Origin: an uncultured Bacilli bacterium
Lineage (GTDB): Bacteria > Bacillota_I > Bacilli_A > RF39 > UBA660
Assembly (NCBI GenBank): GCA_944358355.1
Contig: CALVQY010000004.1
Span: 1-50,946 of the forward strand
DNA length: 50,946 nucleotides
Direction: 5' to 3'
A model generated the notes under the pieces. It searched no databases. It worked only from the letters and a program-made list of their open reading frames with translations, and was not told the DNA's origin. Below, in pieces: positions 8,920 through 17,863 of this stretch (position 1 is its first letter; each line of letters starts with the position of its first letter). The translations under genes were made by a program, and so were the position numbers.

Positions 8920-9939
8920 ATGTATTCTAGAGAATTGATATTTGATTATATTATAGGTAATGATATAGATAATATAGAAGAATTAGAAAGTGATAATAAC
9001 TTTCTTTTTCAGGTTTTAAAGGTATCTCACGATATAAGATATTATAGTTATTTAGATGTATCTTATAGAAGAAGTTATGATGTTATTAAATGTATGCTAG
9101 TTAATTTTAAGGATAATTTAGATATTTATAGAACTGATGCTGACTATTTATTGGAGAGTTTAGATATAGAAAGTATTGAATATAAAGAAATTATCGTTTT
9201 AATGGCTTTAATAGACAAAGATAAATTTAATGATTATAAAATATCAAGAGCAGGTATTTATGCTTCTGATAGAATAGAAATAGGTGCAGTTCAAAATAGT
9301 GATAAAGAGCTTGAAGAATTAATCGGTCTAGGTTTTGAAGTAGTGTTATCTAAGTATGAAGATAAACCCTTAATCCTTGATTACTATGCTATATGTTTTT
9401 TATATGAAATCTTTTATCAAGATAAAAATTTTGAAGAGTTAATTCATCTAAATATTAAAGATAAAGATAAATTAGATAGAGTAGGGAATACTAAATACTT
9501 ATTAGATTATATTAGTAATTTAGACTACTATTTAAAAGAATATTTAAAAGAACATTTATATCTTTTAGATAATTTATCTAAAGACTTAAATTTAGTTAAG
9601 AATAATTGGGATAACTATATTAATAGAATAAATGAACAAAGAGTTGCAATTGTATATCAGGTAGTAGATAAATTTACTAACTTTTATCGTGGAAAGTTTT
9701 ATTTTGATATATATGGAACACTAGATAAAATAATTCGTAAATATCATTTAGAAAATGTGTTTGGTCTTGAAGAAGAATTGGAAGAAATTGATTTAAAAGA
9801 CAATGAATACTTAAAAGAAAAGTTCATCTCTGATATAGATAAATTAATAAAAGAGTTATTTAAGGAAGATGTAATTCTTAATGATAATAGCGATTACAAT
9901 ATTAAAGAAGCAGAAGTTGTAACATTTAAAAAGAAATAG
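8920..9939 (+). CDS. Uncharacterised helical protein, 339 residues
   Basis: I do not recognise a family. The protein is acidic, soluble and mostly helical with many Tyr, Asp and Leu residues, no signal sequence and no membrane segment. The pattern DYLLESLDIESIEYKEIIVLMALIDKDKF recalls helical-repeat proteins, but I cannot assign one. The start has GGGA 7 bases upstream. It ends the 7982-9939 gene run and is followed directly by a bidirectional terminator. Confidence 0.65.
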   Translation: MYSRELIFDYIIGNDIDNIEELESDNNFLFQVLKVSHDIRYYSYLDVSYRRSYDVIKCMLVNFKDNLDIYRTDADYLLESLDIESIEYKEIIVLMALIDKDKFNDYKISRAGIYASDRIEIGAVQNSDKELEELIGLGFEVVLSKYEDKPLILDYYAICFLYEIFYQDKNFEELIHLNIKDKDKLDRVGNTKYLLDYISNLDYYLKEYLKEHLYLLDNLSKDLNLVKNNWDNYINRINEQRVAIVYQVVDKFTNFYRGKFYFDIYGTLDKIIRKYHLENVFGLEEELEEIDLKDNEYLKEKFISDIDKLIKELFKEDVILNDNSDYNIKEAEVVTFKKK

Positions 9940-9965
9940 ATAAAGCACAGTCTATTTCTTTTTAT
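9930..9965. terminator. Bidirectional terminator
   Basis: A perfect 11-bp stem (9930-9940 with 9951-9961) and 10-base loop, with A-rich left and T-rich right flanks. It serves the gene to the left and the small reverse-strand gene to the right. Confidence 0.8.
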
Positions 9966-10054
9966 ATTACATAATAAAATATTACACTAATTACTCCTGC
10001 TAATATAGCTATTAACATAATAGCAGAAATTATCTTTACTATTTTTTGATTCAT
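9962..10054 (-). CDS. Single-span small membrane protein, 30 residues
   Basis: The reverse strand has GAGG 6 bases before an ATG at 10054 and 30 codons ending at 9962. The product starts MNQKIVKIISAIM and is one hydrophobic helix to its end, a typical short positive-inside membrane peptide. It lies between a bidirectional terminator and the spoIIM start. A relation to sporulation or to small regulatory membrane peptides cannot be shown. It lacks the KKDFL motif and the inverted repeats of the two peptide loci at 21.4 and 36.0 kb. Confidence 0.5.
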   Translation of the reverse strand: MNQKIVKIISAIMLIAILAGVISVIFYYVI

Positions 10055-10154
10055 AACACACCTCATTTTTAATTATATATAAAAAGTCTATATTTGTAAA
10101 ATAAATTTTGTAAATAATAAATCTTTTACGAATATTCTTTATTAGGTGATAATA

Positions 10155-10784
10155 ATGGATATAAAATTAAAAAATGTAAAGAATAAAGTAACTAATAAAC
10201 TAGAAGAACAAAAGAAAATATATATATTCTTAATAATTATTATGCTAATAGGATTAATAGGTGGCATTATTTATGCTGTAATATTAAATAAAAGTGATCA
10301 TAATCTTGTAACGACAAGTCTAGACAGTTTCTTTACTAGTATTAAAAATAATGATATAGATTATAAAAATGCTTTAATTAATAGCTTAATAGGTAATATA
10401 TCGTTCGTAACTTTTATCTTTCTACTTGGTATATCTATAATAGGAATTCCCTTAATTATCATGTCTTTAGCTATATCTTCATTCATCTTTGGCTTTTCTC
10501 TATCATCTATTATTTATACATACCATTTAAATGGCATTTTAAGGACTATTACGTACTTATTTCCTCATCAGATTATTACTTTATTAATGAGCCTATTTTT
10601 AGGCTTCTATGCCCTTTATTTTGGTATAAAATTATTTAAATATTTATTTAGAGGAGTAGATATAAACTTAAGAAACTCTATGAAAAGATACTTACAAGTA
10701 TATATAACAGTCTTATTATTTTTTATAGGCTGTAGTTTCTTAGAAGTATTCTTGTCTCCTGCCTTAATTAAATTAGTTATTTAA
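10155..10784 (+). CDS. spoIIM: Stage II sporulation protein M, SpoIIM
   Basis: SpoIIM is a membrane protein of the DMP complex (SpoIID/M/P) needed for engulfment. About five hydrophobic segments are seen. The family features are clear: FLLGISIIGIPLIIMSLAIS, the central NGILRTITYLFPHQ and the C-terminal GCSFLEVFLSPALIK. I use ATG 10155 with AGGTG 6 bases upstream instead of the GTG at 10146 inside that site, giving 209 residues, the usual length. Its stop overlaps the stop of the converging gene by four bases. Confidence 0.87.
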   Translation: MDIKLKNVKNKVTNKLEEQKKIYIFLIIIMLIGLIGGIIYAVILNKSDHNLVTTSLDSFFTSIKNNDIDYKNALINSLIGNISFVTFIFLLGISIIGIPLIIMSLAISSFIFGFSLSSIIYTYHLNGILRTITYLFPHQIITLLMSLFLGFYALYFGIKLFKYLFRGVDINLRNSMKRYLQVYITVLLFFIGCSFLEVFLSPALIKLVI

Positions 10785-12532
10785 TGTTTAGTATTAACTT
10801 TTTCATCTTTAATTAAATTACCATTAACATGTCTTCTTAAAGCTTGTTTATATACTTTAGTATAAAGAGGAATATTATTATTATTTAAATAGTTAATAGT
10901 ATCTATTTTCTCTTCTTGTTTAACTTCATACGGATTATCATCTATCATAAATACAGTAGTTCCACTAAGTTCTGTAGAAGTTTTAATTTTAGTAGATAAT
11001 TTATTCTTAGCAAAGAATATTTTTATGATTTTTAATTTTTCTTTACTAACATTAGGATTATCATTTAGATAAATATCTATAAAATCATTAAATTCTAGTT
11101 TAGTAGCGATAAAGTAATCAAGTATTTCAAAAGGTCTAACTTCATCATCACTAACTTTAATACCATTAACAATACTATCAACTATTACATTTACTTTATT
11201 ACTTAAAATAGCATATCTTTGCTTTTTCAAATTATGTATTTTATCTTTTATTCTTAAGTACATTTCATTATCTAAAGTCTCTAAACGCTCAAAAGCAATA
11301 TCAAATTCTTTTCTTGTAATATTCATAACTTCACAAAATTCATCAATAGTTTTAATATCAGGATTTAGAAAAATTTCAAAATTTATTTTGTTATAAGCAT
11401 CAATAATAGTATTCTCTTTATTAAAAGTTTTTATATCATTTTTTACCATTTGTATTTTATCAAGTAATGATCTTTTCAATTTCTCTTTTTCAAATTCACT
11501 CAAAGTCATCCTATAAATAGAAATAAAACGGTCTATATTTGCATGTGTTAAAAGATTATCGTTGTTTTTAACAACTAATTTTATTTCTTCTAAATCATTA
11601 GTATTTTCTAATTTACTTAAAGCAATAGAGTAGTGGATATATTTATGTTCTTCTAGCAGACTTGTAATAGCTAGATTAATTTTTCTTATTATATTTTCTT
11701 TATCTTTTGAAGAGTAAATAAAATATCTATAATTATTGATAATTTGTAAAGCCTCATATGGCGTAATATGATTTTTTAAAACAATAGATTTAATATTATC
11801 TAAATCATTACTAGCAGATATTTCATGAATACGTTCATCTAAATTAATAAAATTAGAGGTTAGACGATTACAGTTGGCATTAATTGATCTTATTCTTTGA
11901 TTAATTTCTTCTAAAGAAATATTTAAATAAAGAAAAGCATAAGCTCTAACCCAATCTTTAATTACATCATATCCTATTTTATACTTCTTTACAAAGTTCT
12001 TTTTTCTATAATGATATTCTTCTTTATCTAAATAATTATCTAAAGTGAAGTAAATATTATAAGCTTCTTCTAATATATTTTTATCAATGCAACTATATAT
12101 ATTTTTAATTTCATTTTCTTTATTATATATATTTAATTTTGCTACAAATTCTTTATCATCAATTATATCGTTAGTAACTAAAAAGTGATATTTTTCAAGA
12201 CATTTAAGATATATAGATTTATCTAAATCCTCTAAAGGTGATTTTTTAAACAAATTAAAATAGATATCTCCATATAATGTATAGGTATAAAATAAAAGAC
12301 TATCTATTTTATAAATGTTTTTATCATATGAATCTAAAACAGGATATCTTTCTACTTTAGTTAATAGAATGCATAAATAACTTTTAACAGCAATTATATA
12401 TTTATTATAAAATTCATTTTTTAACTTCGAATCTTTCAAAGTAAAATAATATTCTAAAGCTTCTTTAAAAGTTATGTCTTTAAAATCGTCTGTATTAAGA
12501 TTTATAATTTTATAAAAAGCTTCTTTTTTCAT
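10781..12532 (-). CDS. Large uncharacterised helical protein, 583 residues
   Basis: I do not recognise a family. The protein is soluble, Lys/Asn/Ile-rich and predicted almost all helical, without signal or membrane segments. A repeated pattern of short helices (for example ITPYEALQIINNYR and NPDIKTIDEFCEVMNITRKEFDIAF) suggests helical-repeat or homeodomain-like units, which is only an impression. The ribosome binding site AGGGGG precedes the ATG, and an extended -10 lies 28 bases upstream. It diverges from mnmA and overlaps the spoIIM stop by four bases. Confidence 0.68.
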   Translation of the reverse strand: MKKEAFYKIINLNTDDFKDITFKEALEYYFTLKDSKLKNEFYNKYIIAVKSYLCILLTKVERYPVLDSYDKNIYKIDSLLFYTYTLYGDIYFNLFKKSPLEDLDKSIYLKCLEKYHFLVTNDIIDDKEFVAKLNIYNKENEIKNIYSCIDKNILEEAYNIYFTLDNYLDKEEYHYRKKNFVKKYKIGYDVIKDWVRAYAFLYLNISLEEINQRIRSINANCNRLTSNFINLDERIHEISASNDLDNIKSIVLKNHITPYEALQIINNYRYFIYSSKDKENIIRKINLAITSLLEEHKYIHYSIALSKLENTNDLEEIKLVVKNNDNLLTHANIDRFISIYRMTLSEFEKEKLKRSLLDKIQMVKNDIKTFNKENTIIDAYNKINFEIFLNPDIKTIDEFCEVMNITRKEFDIAFERLETLDNEMYLRIKDKIHNLKKQRYAILSNKVNVIVDSIVNGIKVSDDEVRPFEILDYFIATKLEFNDFIDIYLNDNPNVSKEKLKIIKIFFAKNKLSTKIKTSTELSGTTVFMIDDNPYEVKQEEKIDTINYLNNNNIPLYTKVYKQALRRHVNGNLIKDEKVNTKH

Positions 12533-12559
12533 GTAACCCCCTACTAAAAATACTTTACT

Positions 12560-12568
12560 ATTATATCA
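12560..12568 (-). promoter_or_regulatory. Extended -10 promoter for the 583-residue protein gene
   Basis: On the reverse strand TGATATAAT (12568 down to 12560). The -35 region at 17 bases is weak. Confidence 0.65.
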
Positions 12569-12576
12569 CAATTTTA

Positions 12577-12605
12577 TTGAAACGAAAAGAAAAATATAGT
12601 ATAAT
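12577..12605 (+). promoter_or_regulatory. Sigma-A promoter of mnmA
   Basis: TTGAAA at 12577-12582, a 17-base spacer and TATAAT at 12600-12605. Confidence 0.85.
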
Positions 12606-12629
12606 TAGCATGAATTAGAGGTGAGTAGT

Positions 12630-13739
12630 TTGAAAAAAGTTGTTGTTGGAATTTCAGGTGGTGTAGATTCGTCTGTCGCTGCCATTTTATTAAAAAAACA
12701 AGGTTATGACGTAATAGGTTTATTTATGAGAAATTGGGATAGTTCTATTAATAATGATTTTTTAGGTAATCCTAATTTAAATAACAATATTTGTCCCCAA
12801 GAAGAAGATTATAATGATGCCAAAGCAGTATGTGACAAGTTAGAAATACCATTACATAGAGTTGATTTCATTAAAGAGTATTGGGATGATGTCTTTACTT
12901 ATTTTCTAGATGAATTAAAAAAAGGAAGAACTCCTAATCCTGATATTATGTGTAATAAGTATATTAAGTTTGATTTATTTGTAAAAGAAGCGAAAAAGTT
13001 AGGTGCTGATTATATCGCTACAGGTCATTATGCCAAAATAGAAAATGGAAGACTAATGAGAAGTCACGAACACAATAAAGATCAAACATATTTCCTATCG
13101 CAGGTAAGTAAAGAACAATTAAAAAATGTTTTATTTCCTTTAGGTGATATAGATGATAAAAAAGAAGTAAGAAAAATAGCCGAAGAATATGGACTTGTAA
13201 CTGCTAAAAAGAAAGATTCTACAGGTATTTGTTTTATAGGAGAAAGAAATTTTAAAAACTTTTTAAAAAACTATTTGCCTAACAAGAAAGGCAATATTGT
13301 AAATATAGATACAAATGAAGTATTAGGAGAACATATTGGGCTTATGTATTATACAATAGGGCAGAGAAGGGGACTAGATGTAGGTGGTACAAAAGATAAA
13401 TTATTTGTTGTTGGCAAAGATTTAAATAAAAACATTTTATATGTAGCGGAAGGTGAAGATAACAAGTACCTATATTCAGATAGTGCTATTTTAGAAAACA
13501 TTAATTTTAATTGTGATGAAAGGAAAGTAAAATGTACTGCTAAATTTAGATATCGTTCTAAAGACGTTCCTATTACTTTAGAATATTTAGATAATGGCGA
13601 AATACTTGTAAGATATGATAATGTTAAGGCCGTAACTCCCGGTCAAGCTTGCGTTTTTTATGATGGAGATTATTGTCTTGGTGGCGGAATTGTTAAAGAA
13701 GTAAGAAAAGATAATAAAAAACTTTGGTATCTTCTTTAA
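12630..13739 (+). CDS. mnmA: tRNA-specific 2-thiouridylase MnmA
   Basis: MnmA puts sulfur on C2 of U34 in tRNA-Lys, -Glu and -Gln, using ATP and a sulfur donor. Seen are the PP-loop [13 protein letters not shown] at the N-terminus, GLFMRNWD, the catalytic Cys in [12 protein letters not shown] and the second catalytic Cys in [10 protein letters not shown], then the C-terminal beta-barrel region. I take TTG 12630 as the start ([11 protein letters not shown]), with GAGGTGAG just upstream; a GTG at 12621 overlaps that site. The product is 369 residues, standard for Bacilli. Confidence 0.96.
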   Translation: MKKVVVGISGGVDSSVAAILLKKQGYDVIGLFMRNWDSSINNDFLGNPNLNNNICPQEEDYNDAKAVCDKLEIPLHRVDFIKEYWDDVFTYFLDELKKGRTPNPDIMCNKYIKFDLFVKEAKKLGADYIATGHYAKIENGRLMRSHEHNKDQTYFLSQVSKEQLKNVLFPLGDIDDKKEVRKIAEEYGLVTAKKKDSTGICFIGERNFKNFLKNYLPNKKGNIVNIDTNEVLGEHIGLMYYTIGQRRGLDVGGTKDKLFVVGKDLNKNILYVAEGEDNKYLYSDSAILENINFNCDERKVKCTAKFRYRSKDVPITLEYLDNGEILVRYDNVKAVTPGQACVFYDGDYCLGGGIVKEVRKDNKKLWYLL

Positions 13740-13766
13740 TTACTTAGTCATTTTACAGATTTTTAC

Positions 13767-13795
13767 TTGACTATTCTTGTCAAACTAATTAAAAT
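13767..13795 (+). promoter_or_regulatory. Sigma-A promoter
   Basis: TTGACT at 13767-13772, a 17-base spacer and TAAAAT at 13790-13795, upstream of the HTH gene. Confidence 0.75.
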
Positions 13796-13812
13796 GATTA
13801 TAGGAGGTTAGC

Positions 13813-14580
13813 ATGAAAAGAGTAAACGAACTATTGGTTGAACTAGGTATATCTAAAGTAAGATTAGCAAAATATTTAGGAGTATCAAGACAAATGCTAT
13901 ATAACTATCTTGCTATGGATAGTTTATCACTATGGCCTAAAGAAAAAGTTGTAAGGCTACTTGCTTTATTAAATGTAGATGATGAAGATGGAGTTAATAA
14001 TATAACTGTAACTAGTGATTATATTATAGATGTTGAAAGAAGACTAAATGAAGGAGTAAAAGACTCTTCAAATAGAGAAGTTTTAGCAGACTTAAAGAAT
14101 TTTAACAAGAAAGATCAAGAAATATTAGCAGATATTATTAATTTGTTAAAAGAAAAATTAGCTGAAGACAAGACTAAAAACACATATAATACTTATGTAT
14201 ATTTATATCATTACTTACAATCAATGGAAACAGCAGATGAATTAAAATACATATTAGCATATATGTCAAAGTCAATGGGATTTACTAATCCTTCAGAATT
14301 TGTTTTTAATGAAGATAAACAATTTATCTTTGAAAGTATTTTATTCTCAGCAATGACTTTATATCACAATGGAGGAGCATCAAAAAGTAAGATTGCCGAA
14401 ACACATAAAAGATTTGTTCAAGATATTGAAATGAAAAAAGAAGAGAAATTAAGTAGAACCCAAGAATTAAACACAGCTAAAGTACAAGCTTTAAGAGAAC
14501 TTGGATATAGTGAAATTAATGAGACAAATGCCAAAGAAGTCCTTGAAAAAATTGCGGAAATTCAATCAAGAAAAGTATAA
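13813..14580 (+). CDS. HTH-domain protein of unknown role
   Basis: The N-terminal 55 residues form an Xre-like helix-turn-helix (ISKVRLAKYLGVSRQMLYNY), so DNA binding is likely. The remaining 200 residues are charged and helical (KKDQEILADIINLLKEKLAED, then TQELNTAKVQALRELGYS) and match nothing I recognise. The C-terminal part could mediate oligomerisation. It is a single-gene unit with its own TTGACT promoter, an AGGAGG site and a terminator. It could be a regulator or a chromosome-associated protein. The target is unknown. Confidence 0.7.
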   Translation: MKRVNELLVELGISKVRLAKYLGVSRQMLYNYLAMDSLSLWPKEKVVRLLALLNVDDEDGVNNITVTSDYIIDVERRLNEGVKDSSNREVLADLKNFNKKDQEILADIINLLKEKLAEDKTKNTYNTYVYLYHYLQSMETADELKYILAYMSKSMGFTNPSEFVFNEDKQFIFESILFSAMTLYHNGGASKSKIAETHKRFVQDIEMKKEEKLSRTQELNTAKVQALRELGYSEINETNAKEVLEKIAEIQSRKV

Positions 14581-14584
14581 GCAG

Positions 14585-14614
14585 AAAGAGAGTTAAATAA
14601 AAACTCTCTTTTGT
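14585..14614 (+). terminator. Rho-independent terminator
   Basis: A 10-bp stem (14585-14594 with 14602-14611), 7-base loop, then TTTG. Confidence 0.75.
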
Positions 14615-14667
14615 ATATTAGATTATGTAAACTACATGTAAAGCATTATTGAAGTAGGGGAGTAGTA

Positions 14668-14814
14668 TTATAATTTTCGTCCAAAGTAAAATAACATAAT
14701 AAAGAATATTAATACCAAAACAAATACTAGAAGAGGTAAAATATCTTTATTAATAAATACACTAATTGATAAAGAAAAAACTGCACAAGTTGCTTTTAAA
14801 ATATTTAAAATCAT
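14668..14814 (-). CDS. Possible small membrane protein, 48 residues
   Basis: A reverse-strand frame of 48 codons starts at ATG 14814 inside the 3' end of the next upstream gene, overlapping it by 53 bases in another frame. The product has a moderately hydrophobic N-terminus and a strong C-terminal span (PLLVFVLVLIFFIMLFYFG) ending in RKL. No good ribosome binding site is seen, so it may be translated by coupling, may be the tail of a frameshifted longer protein, or may not be a gene at all. Confidence 0.35.
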   Translation of the reverse strand: MILNILKATCAVFSLSISVFINKDILPLLVFVLVLIFFIMLFYFGRKL

Positions 14815-15049
14815 TTTCAAGAAACTCAATAGATTCTAAAGTTAATTTAAATTCATAATTATTTTTAATTAATTTTTTTCGTTTTAACATACCTATAACT
14901 AATTTAATTGTATCTATATTAATATTAGTATTTTTATTAATCATCTTTATAGTATATCTATTATCTGGATTACAGTAAAAATTTTCAATAAGATAATGTT
15001 TAACATTAGCAATATCTTCTTTAATATTATTTTTCTTTTTCATAAACAT
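14762..15049 (-). CDS. Small winged-helix-like protein, 95 residues
   Basis: The sequence YTIKMINKNTNINIDTIKLV followed by a Lys-rich stretch and LTLESIEFLEND resembles a winged helix-turn-helix (helices 2-3 and wing), suggesting a DNA-binding regulator. This is a pattern reading, not a family match. The start ATG has AAGGA 5 bases upstream, and a good promoter lies 17 bases before the ATG. The last 20 residues are atypically aromatic (YFKSNLCSFFFIN), and the frame overlaps a possible small membrane gene, so the 3' end may carry a frameshift. Confidence 0.6.
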   Translation of the reverse strand: MFMKKKNNIKEDIANVKHYLIENFYCNPDNRYTIKMINKNTNINIDTIKLVIGMLKRKKLIKNNYEFKLTLESIEFLENDFKYFKSNLCSFFFIN

Positions 15050-15065
15050 AACCGTCCTTACATAT

Positions 15066-15095
15066 ATTATATAATGAATTAAATTTCCAAGTCAA
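15066..15095 (-). promoter_or_regulatory. Sigma-A promoter of the winged-helix-like gene
   Basis: On the reverse strand TTGACT (15095 to 15090), an 18-base spacer and TATAAT (15071 to 15066). Confidence 0.75.
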
Positions 15096-15500
15096 TACAT
15101 TAGTTAACATAACATATATTATAGGAAGTTAAATATTTGAATTATAAGGACGAATAATTATTCACTATCAATCAATAAGTAATATTTCTAAAAATCAAAT
15201 TTTATATTATCTTTATAAATATTTCTATTTTTAATTTATTATATATTAATAATTAGATTACTATAAGATTGTTTATAATTATAAAATAAGTTATAGTTAT
15301 ATAACATCACTCAATAATATATACAATGCTAAAGATATATAAATAATCATCATATGAAGTTTTAACTAATTACCTAATATAAGATTATCTTATTATCTTT
15401 TATTTGATAACTACCCTCTTTTTCAAAAAAAATCGAAGTAGGGGAAGAGCACCAAAAAATAGGGGAATAAAATACTAAATTTGGGAAATTATATTAAAGA
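15096..15500. other. AT-rich intergenic stretch without recognisable genes
   Basis: About 400 bases of extremely AT-rich sequence. I see no credible frame with a ribosome binding site, no RNA gene and no terminator. The 3' end contains purine tracts, including GAAGTAGGGGA at 15434-15444, a string that also occurs at 14651-14661. Confidence 0.6.
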
Positions 15501-15512
15501 AGGAGAGATAAA

Positions 15513-15692
15513 ATGAAAAAGAAACAAAATATTAAATGTGACGTTGATAGTTGCAAATATAATAACAATAAAAAAGAATGCAACTTAGAAGAAATTAAAG
15601 TTAGTAGCAACTGTGATTGTCCAAAAGATGAAGTTTGTGACCAAGAACAAACAGTGTGTACAAGTTTTGAAAAAAACGAAGTAAAAAACTAA
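15513..15692 (+). CDS. DUF1540 Cys-rich small protein
   Basis: The 59-residue protein has the DUF1540 pattern: IKCDVDSCKYNNNKKECN, then I-V-S, followed by further Cys residues (CDCPKDEVCDQEQTVCTSF), about eight in total, suggesting a metal-binding zinc-ribbon-like fold. The domain has no established biochemical role; it is common in Firmicutes, often in spore formers. The start ATG has AAGGAGAG upstream. The gene ends in a terminator shared with deoB. Confidence 0.82.
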   Translation: MKKKQNIKCDVDSCKYNNNKKECNLEEIKVSSNCDCPKDEVCDQEQTVCTSFEKNEVKN

Positions 15693-15719
15693 TAGGGCGT
15701 TCAATCCTATTAGTTTTTT
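15684..15719. terminator. Bidirectional terminator between the DUF1540 gene and deoB
   Basis: A long perfect stem (15684-15696 with 15706-15718), 9-base loop, A run on the left and T run on the right. Confidence 0.9.
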
Positions 15720-15733
15720 ACTTCTTCCCTACT

Positions 15734-16903
15734 CTATTCTAATTCATCTAAAATACTTGTACCAATTTCAGGAGGATCAACTTCAAAATTTTCAGCAATA
15801 GTAGAACCAATATTAGCCATAGTCTCTTGAATTTCCAAGCGATGTGGATTCTTAAAACTACGACTGTATAATATTAAAGGAACATTCTCCCTTGTATGAT
15901 CATTTCCCTTAAAAGTAGGATCATTACCATGATCAGCAGTTATAATAAGCAAATCATCAACTTCTAATTTATTTAAAATTATCGGAATTTCTACATCTAA
16001 TTCCTCCAAAGCTCTAGCATAACCTTCAACATCTCTTTGATGTCCATATAAGCTATCAAAATCACATAAATTAACCATACAAATACCAGTAAACTTTTTA
16101 TCCATTATATTAGTTAATTTATTAATAGTATCTATATTAGAAGAAGCCTTTAAGCTTTTATTTATACTTGTTTTACTAAAAATATCATTCATTTTTCCAA
16201 TCGCTATAACATTATAATTATTATCATTTAATTCATCTAAAATTGTTTTACTAGGAGGACTAACAGGATAATCTTTTCTTCCTGCATTATTTAATTTAAA
16301 TTTACCATTAGTACCAGTAAAAGGTCTTGCAATTACTCTCCCTACTAAAAACTCATCTTTTAATGTTAATTCTCTAACTTTCTCACAGTAACTATATAGT
16401 GTTTCTGGACTAATAACATCTTCATGAGCAGCTATTTGTAAATCAGAATCAGCTGAAGTATATACAATTAAAGACCCATAATTAACTTGACGTTCTCCAA
16501 GTTCATTAATAATATTATTATCATTACTACATTTATTTCCAATAACTCTTCTACCAGTTACCATCTCAATCTCATCAATTAACTCAATAGGAAAGCCATT
16601 TTCATTAAATGTCTTAAAAGGAATATTAGAAGTAATTCCCATCATTTCATAATGTCCTGCTAATGTATCTTTACCAGCGTTATTAGGTCTTGCAATAGTA
16701 TAATAAGCATCCACATCATTATTTTCATCCATATTTAAAGTATTAAGAAAACCTATCTTAGCAAGGTTAGGAATAAACAAATCATAATTTTCTTTTATAT
16801 GTCCTAATGTATTAGCACCACTATCTCCATAACTAGCTGCATCACTCGCTTCCCCTACCCCTAAGGAATCTAAAACCATTAAAAATATACGCTTAAATCT
16901 CAT
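15734..16903 (-). CDS. deoB: Phosphopentomutase
   Basis: DeoB interconverts ribose-1-phosphate and ribose-5-phosphate (and the deoxy forms) in nucleoside salvage. The alkaline-phosphatase-superfamily features are present: N-terminal metal motif MVLDSLGVGEASDA with ANTLGHI, NLCDFDSLYGHQRD in the middle, and ITADHGNDPTFKGNDHTREN binding the second metal. I start at ATG 16903, 8 bases after AAAGGAG; the in-frame TTG at 16909 is too close to that site. It follows xerD by 2 bases. xerD-deoB is a conserved Bacilli pair. Confidence 0.95.
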   Translation of the reverse strand: MRFKRIFLMVLDSLGVGEASDAASYGDSGANTLGHIKENYDLFIPNLAKIGFLNTLNMDENNDVDAYYTIARPNNAGKDTLAGHYEMMGITSNIPFKTFNENGFPIELIDEIEMVTGRRVIGNKCSNDNNIINELGERQVNYGSLIVYTSADSDLQIAAHEDVISPETLYSYCEKVRELTLKDEFLVGRVIARPFTGTNGKFKLNNAGRKDYPVSPPSKTILDELNDNNYNVIAIGKMNDIFSKTSINKSLKASSNIDTINKLTNIMDKKFTGICMVNLCDFDSLYGHQRDVEGYARALEELDVEIPIILNKLEVDDLLIITADHGNDPTFKGNDHTRENVPLILYSRSFKNPHRLEIQETMANIGSTIAENFEVDPPEIGTSILDELE

Positions 16904-16905
16904 AA

Positions 16906-17805
16906 TCAATTCTCCTTTCTAGCACGTGGATGATTATTTAAGTAATCATTCTTAATCTTCTCGTTAGTAATATGTGTGTATATTCGAGTAGTAGCAATAT
17001 CGGAATGACCTAAAAGCATTTGGATACTTCTAAGGTCTGCTCCTCCATTTAAAAGATGAGTTGCAAAAGAGTGCCTTAAACTATGAGGAGAAATATCAGG
17101 ATCAAGGCCTTTTTCTTTTAAAATCTCTTTTAAATTCTTAAAAAAACCTTGTCTTGATATACCTGTTCCTCTAGAGTTTAAAAATAAATAATCAGACTGC
17201 TTCTTTTTTAATAATAGATGTCTCTTATCTAAATATTCTCTTAAATAGTACTTACAAATATCATTTATAGGAACAATTCTTTCTTTACTACCTTTACCCT
17301 TAATTCTAATGATATCGTTATTAAAATCTATATCATAAACTGTTAAACTAATAAGTTCAGATACTCTTAGCCCTGAACCATACATTAATTCTAACATAGC
17401 TTTATTCCTATAGTCAAATGGGGTGTTTAACTCTATATCTAAGAGTTTATCTACTTCTTCAATAGTTAAACTATGAGGAAGAGTCTTAGTAGTCTTAGGT
17501 CTATCAATAAACTCACTAGGATTATTAGTCTCATTCTCTTCTTTTTCTAAATAGTTATGAAAATTCTTAATAGTAGTAAGTTTATGAGCGACAGTCTTAC
17601 TATCTTCATTACGCTCATAACAATATTTTAGATATTTAGTTATAGTATCTTTAGTTATAGACTTAGAGTTATCTATCTTTTCTTTTCCTAAAAAACTAAT
17701 ATAGTCTTTCATCTCATAGCCATAACTTTTAATGCTATTATTAGAAAGTCCTTTTTCAAATTCACAGTAATTAAGAAAATTTTCATAAGCAGTTATAAGT
17801 TTCAT
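16906..17805 (-). CDS. xerD: Tyrosine recombinase XerD
   Basis: XerD with XerC resolves chromosome dimers at dif. The protein is 299 residues, the usual length. An N-terminal SAM-like domain (about 1-90, with FEKGLSNNSIKSY) precedes the catalytic domain with Arg in MYGSGLRVSEL, the Lys strand KGKGSKERIVPI, HSLRHSFATHLLNGGA, GHSDIATTRIY and the nucleophile Tyr in the IYTHI segment. It heads an operon with deoB, under a TTTACA-17-TATAAT promoter. The linkage to deoB argues for a chromosomal Xer protein and not a phage or element integrase. Confidence 0.93.
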   Translation of the reverse strand: MKLITAYENFLNYCEFEKGLSNNSIKSYGYEMKDYISFLGKEKIDNSKSITKDTITKYLKYCYERNEDSKTVAHKLTTIKNFHNYLEKEENETNNPSEFIDRPKTTKTLPHSLTIEEVDKLLDIELNTPFDYRNKAMLELMYGSGLRVSELISLTVYDIDFNNDIIRIKGKGSKERIVPINDICKYYLREYLDKRHLLLKKKQSDYLFLNSRGTGISRQGFFKNLKEILKEKGLDPDISPHSLRHSFATHLLNGGADLRSIQMLLGHSDIATTRIYTHITNEKIKNDYLNNHPRARKEN

Positions 17806-17823
17806 AACATCATCCTCATTATT

Positions 17824-17852
17824 ATTATATAACTATTTGAAGATTTTGTAAA
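17824..17852 (-). promoter_or_regulatory. Sigma-A promoter of xerD-deoB
   Basis: On the reverse strand TTTACA (17852 to 17847), a 17-base spacer and TATAAT (17829 to 17824). Confidence 0.8.
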
Positions 17853-17863
17853 AGTAGCAAGTA

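Noticed and set aside
15096-15500. A CRISPR array or tandem repeats in the gene-free stretch
   Set aside because: No regularly spaced repeats were seen here or elsewhere in the window; the region is only AT-rich.
16906-17805. xerD as an integrase of a mobile element
   Set aside because: The gene is followed by deoB as in other Bacilli, and no element ends or cargo genes are nearby.
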